NCBI GenBank assembly: GCA_022842245.1
Contig: JALHPZ010000005.1
Location: 28,969 to 92,968, forward strand
Direction: 5' to 3'
Source: Gemmataceae bacterium
GTDB taxonomy: Bacteria; Planctomycetota; Planctomycetia; Gemmatales; Gemmataceae
Length of the DNA: 64,000 nucleotides
The stretch's first letter is position 1; each line of letters opens with the position of its first letter. A program made the position numbers and the translations under genes. The notes under the pieces were generated by a model. It made no database searches. It worked only from the letters and a program-made list of their open reading frames with translations, and was not told the origin of the DNA. Shown piece by piece: positions 18,317 to 26,900 of the stretch.

Positions 18317-19396
18317 ATGGTCATCGACATCACCAAGACGCGCGTCCTGATGGATCTCAAGCATGGCCGGCCTCTCGTCGGCTGCCGCTTCGATTCGTCG
18401 GGGCGATACCTCTTCGCCAGCTCCGAAGACGACTTCATCGTGCGCTTCGACCTGCTCACACGCGAGAAGGTCACGCTCGCCGGACATTCCAGTTGGGTGC
18501 GCGGGATGGCGTTCGTGGCGAAGCCGACGCTCGTGCCGGCGGCTTCGATTCCATCACTTGCCATACTGGGTGGACTCGGCGCCACTCGCAAGCCGACGCC
18601 GTTTGTTCTCCTTTCCGGCGACTACCACGGGAACCTGCTTTGGTGGCGGGGCGAAGAGGACCAACCGAAGCCGTTCCGCACCGTCGCGGCGCACGCCGGG
18701 TGGATTCGCGCCGTCGCCGTCAGCCCCGATCGCGCCGCCGTCGCCACCTGCGGCAACGATCAGCTCGTGAAGCTCTGGAGTGCCGCCGACGGCCGGCCGC
18801 TCGCCACACTCGAAGGACACACCTCACACGTCTACAACCTCGCGTTCCACCCCTCCGGCACGCGACTCGTCTCGGCGGACTTGAAGGGGAACATCAAAGA
18901 CTGGGACCTGGCGACCGGCAAGCTCGTCCGCGAACTCGACGCCAAGGTCTTCCACAAGTACGACTCCGGTTTCGGCGCCGACATCGGCGGCATCCGCGGC
19001 ATCGCCTTCAACGCCGCCGGCACCCAACTCGCTTGCATCGGCATCACGAACGTCTCGAACGCCTTCGCCGGCGTCGGCAACCCGCTCGTCGTCCTCTTCG
19101 ACTTGGCCGACGGCAAGCCGAAACTCCTCAAGCCGAAGGACGCCTTCCAGGGCACCGGCTGGGGCGTGAACTTCCTGCCGGACGGCACCGTCGTCGGCGC
19201 CGGCGGCGGCGGGCAGGGCCGCATCTGGTTCTGGAACCCGGCCGACGCGGCGAACACGCACACGGTCACCGTGCCGACGAACGCCCGCGATATGGCCCTG
19301 CATCCCGACGGCTCTACCCTCGCCATCGCCGGCGCGAACGGGAACTGCCTCATCTACTCGATGAACCAGGCACCGGCGGTACCGCCGAAGAAGTAA
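18317..19396 (+). CDS. WD40 repeat protein
   Basis: 359 residues from ATG 18317, just after the family-A hairpin. No signal peptide or membrane segment is visible. WD40-type blades are clear: HGRPLVGCRFDSSGRYLFAS, AHAGWIRAVAVSPDRAAVAT with NDQLVKLWSAADGRPLATLE, HTSHVYNLAFHPSGTRLVSA with KGNIKDWDLATGK, and NARDMALHPDGSTLAIAGAN, so roughly six to seven blades forming one beta-propeller. It is the third gene of the DUF1549-DUF1501-WD40 operon and is likely a cytosolic scaffold or sensor partner of that system; the partner is unknown. Confidence 0.88.
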   Translation: MVIDITKTRVLMDLKHGRPLVGCRFDSSGRYLFASSEDDFIVRFDLLTREKVTLAGHSSWVRGMAFVAKPTLVPAASIPSLAILGGLGATRKPTPFVLLSGDYHGNLLWWRGEEDQPKPFRTVAAHAGWIRAVAVSPDRAAVATCGNDQLVKLWSAADGRPLATLEGHTSHVYNLAFHPSGTRLVSADLKGNIKDWDLATGKLVRELDAKVFHKYDSGFGADIGGIRGIAFNAAGTQLACIGITNVSNAFAGVGNPLVVLFDLADGKPKLLKPKDAFQGTGWGVNFLPDGTVVGAGGGGQGRIWFWNPADAANTHTVTVPTNARDMALHPDGSTLAIAGANGNCLIYSMNQAPAVPPKK

Positions 19397-19412
19397 ATCT
19401 TCCGGCCTATTG

Positions 19413-19485
19413 AAGAGATCACGAAAGCCCGAAAGTACGAAACGTCGAAATGGAACTCCTCATTTTCGGGGTTTCGTGATCTCTT
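19413..19485. repeat. Stop-codon-proximal hairpin, family B, copy 2
   Basis: The 22-nt arms 19413-19434 and 19464-19485 pair with a single mismatch around a 29-nt interior. The arm core GAGATCACGAAACCCCGAAA (consensus) is shared with 10331-10418. It lies between two convergent genes, 16 nt after the WD40 stop and 12 nt after the SGNH hydrolase stop, so it could act as a bidirectional terminator. Confidence 0.88.
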
Positions 19486-19497
19486 GGTCTTCGGTTT

Positions 19498-20607
19498 TCA
19501 TTTCGATTTCAGGATCGGTCCCAGCACTTCGGCGAACGCCTCCGCCTGACGCAGGAAACCGAGGTCGGTCGGGTGCGAGCTGTCGACGGTCCCTTCGCCG
19601 TCGTCGCCCATCAGCTTGTCGCCGGGGATGTAAAAGAGGTTCTTATCCCCGGCCGCGACGAGCTTGTCGAAGGCCGCCTTGTTCGCCGCGCGTCCCTCGG
19701 CGTTCCGTCTCGCCACCCCCGGAATCGCCGGCGCGTTCGTGTAGGTCCGGTCTTCCACGAGTACGATGGGCGTCGTCGGCTTCGCCTTCCGTAGCGTGGC
19801 CACAAATGGCTCGGTGCGCTCGGCCACCTGTGCCGGCGACAGGTTCGGGATGCAATCGAGCACGTAGACGGCCGCGTCGATCTCGGCCATGAGGTCGGCG
19901 ATCGGCAGGTCGAGCGTGCCGCTGCCGGAGAAGCCGAGGTTGATCATGGGGCGGTCGAACTTCCGGCCGAGGATCGAGGTGTGGACCATTCCGGGCCGGG
20001 AGGCGCACCCGCCCTGCGTGATCGACGTACCGTAGAAGACGACCGGCTTCGCGCGGTCGGCCGGGTAGGGGTCGGCTTTCTTCAAGGCAAGATTCTTGGG
20101 AATGCCGATCTCGACCGACGACACGCCGTTGTAGAGCGGCAGGTAAAGCAGGAACTCCTTCTCGCCCGCGAAGAGTCCGCTGACGAGTTGGGCGGTCGTC
20201 GTTTCGCCCGAAGGTCGGCCGTTCGCGACCCATTGCCAGCGCCCCATCAGCTTCACGTACAGGTCGAGGCCGCTGACGCCGGTCGCGGGCATGTGCGGCA
20301 TGGCGAGGTTCTTGTTCGTGACCGTCCACTTCGCCTGGATGGCGCTGGCCTCCGAGACGAAGCGCACGCACAGGCCGGTCGAGTGCCGGCTCAGTCCCCA
20401 GACCGGGGGCCGCACGGTCTTTTCCGCCTTGGCCGGAAACCGGTCGAAGGGCGCCTTCACGTCCGTCCAGCCTTGCCCTTCGATGCCGAGCGCGCGGATG
20501 TCGTACCACGCGGTGCCGCCGTCGACGCGCGCCATGGACGCATCGAGCGCCGGGCCTGCGGCCGCAAGCGGTGAGGAACAAATCGCAAGGATCAAGAGCG
20601 TGCGCAT
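19498..20607 (-). CDS. Secreted SGNH-fold hydrolase with N-terminal beta domain
   Basis: 369 residues from ATG 20607, with signal peptide MRTLLILAICSSPLAAA. An N-terminal beta-sandwich of about 170 residues (WYDIRALGIEGQGWTDVKAP onwards; SGNH_hydro_N type) precedes the catalytic domain. Catalytic blocks: VVFYGTSITQGG carries the nucleophile Ser (block I), INLGFSGSG the block II Gly, and VDSSHPTDLGF the Asp-x-x-His of block V. Members deacylate carbohydrates or lipids; the substrate is unknown. It is convergent with the WD40 gene and divergent from the RIO-like gene, with 194 bp between the starts in which nothing specific is seen. Confidence 0.88.
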   Translation of the reverse strand: MRTLLILAICSSPLAAAGPALDASMARVDGGTAWYDIRALGIEGQGWTDVKAPFDRFPAKAEKTVRPPVWGLSRHSTGLCVRFVSEASAIQAKWTVTNKNLAMPHMPATGVSGLDLYVKLMGRWQWVANGRPSGETTTAQLVSGLFAGEKEFLLYLPLYNGVSSVEIGIPKNLALKKADPYPADRAKPVVFYGTSITQGGCASRPGMVHTSILGRKFDRPMINLGFSGSGTLDLPIADLMAEIDAAVYVLDCIPNLSPAQVAERTEPFVATLRKAKPTTPIVLVEDRTYTNAPAIPGVARRNAEGRAANKAAFDKLVAAGDKNLFYIPGDKLMGDDGEGTVDSSHPTDLGFLRQAEAFAEVLGPILKSK

Positions 20608-20801
20608 GGGGGAAATCCGAGGCGTGCGGGATGCCATACGCTAGCGATAACCGGCGCGGCGGGCAGGGCAATCTATAGCGGTTGTTCCAGCGGTGCCGGC
20701 GGGCCGCGCGCGCCGGGCGAACCATCCGATGGAGTCGAACCGGCCGCACCGCCGATGTCCCGAGGGTCCGCGCGCAGCGCCGCGCCCCTTGGGAATCGAT
20801 C

Positions 20802-21647
20802 ATGCCCGCGCTCTCCGTCCGTCCGCGTCCGGCGATCTTCCGCGCGCTGGGCACGGCCGACCCGCCCGCGACCGTCGAGGTCGACGGCAAGACCTACCAC
20901 CGCGACGAAATCTTCAAACACGATTCCTGGGCCGCCACCGCCCTGTACTCGAACGGTCGCCGCCGCATCGTCTGCAAGTTCAATCGCATGCAACCCGTCG
21001 GCTGGTTCGCGACCGAATGGATCGGCCGCCGGCTCGCGGCCCGCGAACGCGCCGCCCTCGAACGCCTCGCGGACCTGTCCAACGTCCCGAACGCCCTCGG
21101 CGACGTGCGCGTCGACGGCCGCATCTGGCGCACCGCCGTCGCGCGCGCCCATGTCGCCGGCCATCCGCTCGGCAAGGGCGAGCGCGTCGGGCCGGCGTTC
21201 TTCCCCACCCTCGAAGCCACCCTCGCCACGATGCACGACCGCGGCCTCGCCTACGTCGATCTCCACAAGCGCGAGAACATCATCGTCGGCGACGACGGAC
21301 GTCCCCATCTCATCGACTTCCAGATCGGCTTCGACGCCGCCCACCGCCGCGTCCGCCACTGGCCCGGCGCGGCCTGGCTCTTCACCATCCTCTGCCGGTC
21401 CGACCTCTACCACCTCGCGAAGCACCTCGCGAAGCACGACCCCGCTCGCGACTGCGAAGCCGCCCGCGCGGGGAAACGCCAGCGGCCCTGGTGGATCCGC
21501 GCCCACCGCTTCGCCGCCGTCCCGCTCCGCGAGGCGCGCCGGCGGTTGTTGAAGGCACTCGGCGTGCGAAGCGGTGCGGGGCGCGTCGAATCCGAACTCT
21601 TCGTCGAGGACGGCCTGCGCGCCGTGCCCGCCCGGCGCGCCGCCTGA
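20802..21647 (+). CDS. RIO/lipopolysaccharide-kinase-like protein
   Basis: 281 residues from ATG 20802. The kinase-like core is visible as YHRDEIFKHDSWAATALYS with RRIVCKFNR (a Lys-bearing VAIK-like strand), the catalytic loop YVDLHKRENIIVG with Asp and Asn placed like HxDxxxxN, and LIDFQIGFD as the DFG-like metal site (Asp present). This matches the short RIO1/LPS-core-kinase group that phosphorylates sugars or lipids, or has unclear roles. The C-terminal ~60 residues are Arg/Ala-rich and basic. There is no signal peptide. Substrate and partner are unknown, and the start is chosen by fold completeness. Confidence 0.7.
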   Translation: MPALSVRPRPAIFRALGTADPPATVEVDGKTYHRDEIFKHDSWAATALYSNGRRRIVCKFNRMQPVGWFATEWIGRRLAARERAALERLADLSNVPNALGDVRVDGRIWRTAVARAHVAGHPLGKGERVGPAFFPTLEATLATMHDRGLAYVDLHKRENIIVGDDGRPHLIDFQIGFDAAHRRVRHWPGAAWLFTILCRSDLYHLAKHLAKHDPARDCEAARAGKRQRPWWIRAHRFAAVPLREARRRLLKALGVRSGAGRVESELFVEDGLRAVPARRAA

Positions 21648-21679
21648 CCGGTGCCAAACACATAGAATTCTAAAACGGG

Positions 21680-21711
21680 TTGACGGCGGGACAATTTAGG
21701 ATATCATTGTC
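21680..21711 (+). promoter_or_regulatory. Sigma70-like promoter with overlapping dyad
   Basis: TTGACG (21680-21685) and TATCAT (21702-21707) are separated by 16 nt, a good -35/-10 pair ahead of the secreted haem protein (start 21738). A dyad GACAAT (21690-21695) / ATTGTC (21706-21711) overlaps the -10 box and could be a repressor operator. The strand's AT content rises sharply here compared with the flanks. Confidence 0.4.
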
Positions 21712-21737
21712 TTAAATTAGCCCGCCGAGGGTTTCCC

Positions 21738-23012
21738 ATGACCCGCTTCGCGATTCTCCTCCTCCCGGCCTTCGTGTCGCTGCCGGCTTCCGCCGCCGAT
21801 CTCGACCGGCCGCCGATCCGATACTCGACCGCGCCTGACCGGAACCCCGTCAGCGCGCTTCGCGAGTCGATCCAGTCCGGTCAGCGACTCGCGCACGATC
21901 GGGAGTTCGGCCATCTCAAGGCCGTCTTGAAGGCCTTGGACGTGCCGGCGTCGTCGCAGACGCTGGTCTTCTCGCGCACCAGCCTCCAGCGCTCCCGCAT
22001 CGGCCCGAAGACGCCCCGCGCCATCTACTTCAACGACGAAGTGACCGTCGGTTTCTGCCGCCACGGCGACGTCCTCGAACTCGCCGCCGCCGACCCGAAC
22101 CTCGGCACGGTTTTCTACACCATGGACCAGGACCCGAAGAAGAAGGGCGCCATCGAGCGGCAGACCGAGAACTGCCTGATCTGCCACGGGTCGTCCGGCA
22201 ACCAGGGGTTTCCCGGGCACCTCATTCGATCCGTCTCGCCGGGGCGCAGCGGCGATCCGGTGCTGTCGCTGGGGACGAAGCGCGTGGACCATTCGACGCC
22301 GTTCGAGGATCGCTGGGGCGGCTGGTTCGTCACGGGGACGAGCGGCAAGCAGGACCATCTGGGCAACCAGATGGTCGGCGGTTGGCCGGGGTTGGACGAG
22401 AAGGCCCCGAACGCGAACGTGGTCGACCTGAAACCCTACTTCACGGTGGCGAACTACCTGACGCCCCACAGCGACCTCGTGGCGCTGATGGTGCTCGAAC
22501 ACCAGGGCGAGGCCCACAACCGGATCGCGCGGGCGAACCTGCTGACGCGGCTGGCGCTGCACGAACAGGACGAACTGAACAAGGCCTTGAAGGAACCCGC
22601 CGGCACCCGGAGCGAAGGGATCACGCGGCGGATCCACTGGGCGTGCGAACCGCTGGTGCAGTACCTGCTCTTCCACGAGGAGGCGAAACTGACCGAGCCG
22701 GTGGCGGGCACGTCGGACTTCGCGAAGGAGTTCGCGGCGCGCGGGCCGTTCGACGCGAACAAGCGATCGCTGCGCGAGTTCGACCTGAAGACGCGGATGT
22801 TCCGCTACCCGCTGAGCTACACGATCTATTCGAAGCTCTTCGACGGCCTGCACCCGGAGGCGAAGGAACGCGTCTACCTGCGGCTCTGGGAGGTGCTGAG
22901 CGGCAAGGACGAGTCGAAGGAGTTCGCGCACCTGACCGCCGCGGACCGGAAGGCGATCCGGGAGATCCTGCACGCGACGAAGCCGGGTCTGCCGGACTAT
23001 TGGAAACCGTAA
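21738..23012 (+). CDS. Secreted single-haem (CxxCH) protein
   Basis: 424 residues with signal peptide MTRFAILLLPAFVSLPASA. One haem-binding motif, ENCLICHGSSGNQGF, sits near residue 150 and is embedded in a larger non-cytochrome scaffold. Other segments include PRAIYFNDEVTVGFCRHGD before the haem site and YFTVANYLTPHSDLVALMVL after it. The protein resembles secreted cytochrome-domain proteins of planctomycetes of unknown function; its large extra domain argues against a simple electron carrier. A promoter-like element with an operator-like dyad lies just upstream. It stands alone, followed by a converging oxidoreductase remnant. Confidence 0.72.
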   Translation: MTRFAILLLPAFVSLPASAADLDRPPIRYSTAPDRNPVSALRESIQSGQRLAHDREFGHLKAVLKALDVPASSQTLVFSRTSLQRSRIGPKTPRAIYFNDEVTVGFCRHGDVLELAAADPNLGTVFYTMDQDPKKKGAIERQTENCLICHGSSGNQGFPGHLIRSVSPGRSGDPVLSLGTKRVDHSTPFEDRWGGWFVTGTSGKQDHLGNQMVGGWPGLDEKAPNANVVDLKPYFTVANYLTPHSDLVALMVLEHQGEAHNRIARANLLTRLALHEQDELNKALKEPAGTRSEGITRRIHWACEPLVQYLLFHEEAKLTEPVAGTSDFAKEFAARGPFDANKRSLREFDLKTRMFRYPLSYTIYSKLFDGLHPEAKERVYLRLWEVLSGKDESKEFAHLTAADRKAIREILHATKPGLPDYWKP

Positions 23013-23129
23013 TTCGGTTGCGAGGAATCGTCGTAAGTCCTTATCCAGCTATGGTGCTTCCGGGATTCGGGCGTCTTTCCGCCGGAGGGTGGCGCGCCGG
23101 CGGCGGAATCACTTCGTGCGGGGGTCGAT

Positions 23130-23459
23130 TCAGTAAGTCTGCAACGGGTGCTTGCGATTCTTCAGGGGCAACTCGACCGGTTTCTCCAGCCGGTGGGATT
23201 CGTAGACGGCGACCATTTCGTCGGCCTCGGCGACCGTCCGTGCGACCGGCTTCTCCTTCGCGAGCATCTCCTTGTAGTCGGCATAGCCCGCCTTGGCCTT
23301 CAGCTTCGCGATGGCGTCGGCGCGGCCCTTCTCGTTCTCGTCGGCGACCGCCACGATCTCCACGTTCGGCACTTGCAGCCAGATCGTGTCCAACCCGTGA
23401 CCGTAGTTCCCTTTGCCGGTCCGGCCGATGACGGCCACGCGAATGGATTTCTCGGCCAC
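23130..23459 (-). pseudogene. Internally deleted Gfo/Idh/MocA oxidoreductase remnant
   Basis: The 109-residue frame has two halves. Residues 1-70 are a normal Rossmann N-terminus: IRVAVIGRTGKGNYGHGLD, VEIVAVADENEKGR and YADYKEMLAKEKP. Residues from about 72 onward read like the very end of the same family (EADEMVAVYESHRLEKPVEL and KNRKHPL). The ~250-300 residues that normally lie between, including the EKP catalytic-Lys motif and the whole C-terminal barrel-like domain, are missing. The join is in frame, so a short protein could still be made. Interpretation: a deletion pseudogene, or a short NAD-binding protein. It is the only clear gene remnant in the window. Confidence 0.7.
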
Positions 23460-23512
23460 GATGCGTCCCCCTTCGCGATGCCGGTTGGTAGAGTGACGAT
23501 GGTACCACCGGG

Positions 23513-23854
23513 ATGTCCGCGATGCTACGACATTGGCAACTTCTCGCCGCCGGATTCTGGACCGCGCTGGCGGCGGCGATCCTGTTCCGCTCGTTCCTGT
23601 TCGAGGCGGCCGCGCTCGATCGCATCCCGGTGCGCAACTGGACGGTGGCGAACCTGGTCTGCGGCTTGCTGGCGATCTGGAACGTGGCGCGGTGGTATCA
23701 GGGGGTGCAGGCGCGGCGGGAGTCGCCGGTGCGGCCGGCGCTGCGGCCGAACCCGGACGCCGCGCGGGGCTACGAGTACAACCCGGACCTCGACTTCCAG
23801 AAAATGGACCGGGAATCCACCGACGGCCACGAACCCCCGCGTGTGGTTCCGTAA
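23513..23854 (+). CDS. Small membrane protein, unknown
   Basis: 113 residues with two hydrophobic segments (LLAAGFWTALAAAILFRSFL near 10-29 and WTVANLVCGLLAIWNVARWY near 43-62) and a hydrophilic, charged C-terminal tail of about 45 residues (QARRESPVRPALRPNPD onward). No recognised domain. An alternative start three codons later (23522) is possible. It is divergent from the deleted oxidoreductase, with about 54 bp between the starts, and is followed after 68 bp by the pseudo-caspase cluster. Membership in that cluster is possible but not shown. Confidence 0.55.
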   Translation: MSAMLRHWQLLAAGFWTALAAAILFRSFLFEAAALDRIPVRNWTVANLVCGLLAIWNVARWYQGVQARRESPVRPALRPNPDAARGYEYNPDLDFQKMDRESTDGHEPPRVVP

Positions 23855-23922
23855 GTTGACGGCAACTTGTTCGCGGGCGCGCCGTCGGGTACAGTCAAGC
23901 CGCCACATATTGGGGATTATCG

Positions 23923-26900
23923 ATGGCCGGACGAAACGACGAACCGGGCTGGCGCGCGGCGGCGGGCGGACCGGCCCGCAAAGGGAAGCAGCACGGCTGG
24001 CAGCAGGAGGATCCCGAGTCGAACGTCCGGTCCGGGACGCGCCGGTTCAAGATGCTCTTCCTCATCGGCGGCGGATGCGCCGCCGCAGGTGCCATCGTCT
24101 GGCTCATCCTGCTCCTCATGCCCGGCAAGCGCCCGGGCTTCCTGGCGATCGCCGCCGATCCCCGCGAAGGCATCACGCGACTCGACATCCCGTATGACCC
24201 CTACGGCTGGCTCAGCGCCCAGCGCATGCTCAAGTGGATGACCGAAGCCGGCACCAAAGACGACCAGGTTCCGAAAGTCCTCGCCGAAAACCCGCTCTGG
24301 CTCGACGACCAGTTTGACGAATGGATCGAGAAGGCTGCCGCGGATTCAGACATCGATCCGGTGGTGATCTACATCGGCCTGCACGGCGGGGTGAACTCCG
24401 AAGGCCAGCCGATTCTCTATACAGGCCGCGATGCGCCCAGCCCCGTGCGCGAGTCGGATCGTCCGGCCGTTCAACTCAAGAAGATCCTGGATAAACTCGA
24501 CGAGAAGGCGGGCAAAAAACGGAAACTAGTACTGCTCGACACCAGCCGCGCCCTGCCCGATCCCAACATCGGAGAAATCTCGAACGACTTTGTCCGTGCG
24601 GTGAAAAAGCACCTCGCCGAGGATATCGCCAAACGACCCACGATGACCGTGGTGCTGGCCGCCGATGACGGGGAACGCGCCTGGGACTCGGCCCACCTGG
24701 GCACCACCGCCCTGGCGCACGGGTTGCTGCAATCGCTTTCCGGCAGCCGCGCGGGCTCGGTCGGGCGCGAGAACATGAGTTCGTACCGGGCCGATGAACT
24801 CTTCGCCGCGATCAAGGATGACGTCGTCAAATGGTCGAAGAACAACCGGGCGACGGCGCAGACGCCGCAGGTCCTGCCGCCACTAGACGACTGGCGGGCC
24901 GACCCGGTGCGGATGGAGAAATACGCGGAGCGGAAGTTCTTCAAGCCGCGCGGGAACACCCCGGACATAAAGGACTATCTGGCCTCCGGTTCGGCCAGCA
25001 TCTCGACGGATCTGAAAGACGAATGGGCGGCGGCCACGGCACTGGCGGGTCGACAGCCGGCACCCGCGACCTACACGCCGATCGCGTGGCGTCGCTATCG
25101 GGAACTGCTCTTGCGATTCGAACGTGCGACCCTGGCGGGCGATCAGGAGGGTGCGACGGTCGTCAAAGGTATTCTTCGGACAACGCGGGAAGACATCGAG
25201 CGTGGGCTGGACCTCAAGTTGGAGTCGGTCGACTGCCAGTTGCCGCTCGCCGCGAGTTTGGGCCTGCCGACAAGCCGATCGCTCGACGCGGTGGCCGGCG
25301 CCGCGGATCTCGCGGACGCGGCCCGGCAGACGCTGGCGGCCATCGGCCCATCCGGCCAGCGTCCGGTCGAAGCGCATTTGCCGATCATGGTCAACCGCTA
25401 CCTGCGGGAAGTTCTCAAGTCCAAGGAAGACGGTGCGCTCGCGACCGTCTGGAAGCCCGCCGTGACCACGCGTTTGCTCGCGGAGCGTGCCGCGCTCGCG
25501 GCCCGTGCGAACCCCGCCGACTTTCCCTACAGCGAACGGCTCTGGCCCCTCGTCGCCAAAACCGTGATCGAAGGGGACGAGGCCCGTCGCCGGGGCGAAG
25601 ACCGGTTGCACGGCGACGCCGACCAGATCGCCTCCGCGACGGCGCATTTCCGCGAAGCCGACCGCCTCTATCGCGAAGCCCTCGCCCTCGCCGATCGCAT
25701 CCAAAACCCCCTGCGACTGCGCGACGAGGCCCTCGCCGATCTGCCATTCCTGGCTCGCTGGCTTGTCGAAGCCGACGAGTCCGGCGGCACATCCACCGCG
25801 ATCGATCAGGCGAACCGGACCATGCGCGAACTCTGGACCGACACGATGGAGTTGTCCCAGCAAATCGATCGGTTGCCGGTGGATCCCGCGTCGCTGGCGA
25901 AACCGGCCGAAGCGGTGCGCACCAAACTCGCCCTGTTGCGGCGCCTCGCGAACGACCGAACCCAAACGGCCGCCACCGCGGACGCGCCCACCAACATCCA
26001 GACCATCGAGCACCTGCTGCACCTCGCGCCGCCGTTGATCGCGGGCGACGATCGCCAGCGACTGATCAATCGTGCCCGCACCATCGAAAAGACCCTGGCG
26101 GAAACGGTGACCGACTTTGCCGGCGAGACCCCGCGCAATTCGGAGAAAGTGATCCGCCGGATGTTCGCGATCGCGCAGTCGCTGGGCGGCGAATGGTACG
26201 CCTGGACGGCCACGCAACCGGAATTGCCCAAGATCGAAGCCACGTTGAAGGCCTCGGACGAAAACCTCTTCGCTGGCACGCCGAAATTGATGTCGGCGTT
26301 CGCCACCCACCGCCAGCGTCAGGCGGAGTTCACGAAACATCCGGACGGCGGTCCGACGGAGCGGGCACTGGCGGAACTCTTCAGCCGCCTTGCGGTACCC
26401 TTTTCGGTGTTCCCCAATCCCGAGCCTGCGACCATCAACGCTCGTCGGCGCTGGAAAGCGATGCTCGAAGGCCAGGCTCGACGCATCGCACTGGATCATT
26501 GGTACGACGAGGCCGGCCAGCCGTTCTTCACGGGCCAGATCGTTCCGAAATACCTCGCGGACGCCAAGAAACTGGGCGAGATCCTCGGTGATCGCGAAAC
26601 GACGCCGAGCGACGACGAACGCGAAACCGCACGAATCCTGGCGGTCAAGCCGCTCTCGCTGCGCTGCCTCGACGCCGACGCCACCGCGATCCGCTGGACG
26701 ACCGAACGGGAACGCTCGCTGCGCTACGCGCTCCAGACCACTCCGTATGGCGTGCCTGGCGACGGCGTGCTCTCCTGGCTTTCCGACGAACCCGATCTCC
26801 TCGAACTGAATGTCGCAAGCCGGCAACTGGTCGATCTGCGCAAGCCTCTGGAAGGCGGCGGCCCGCAGGTCGCCATCCGCACGGGGCCGCGCATCGAAGA

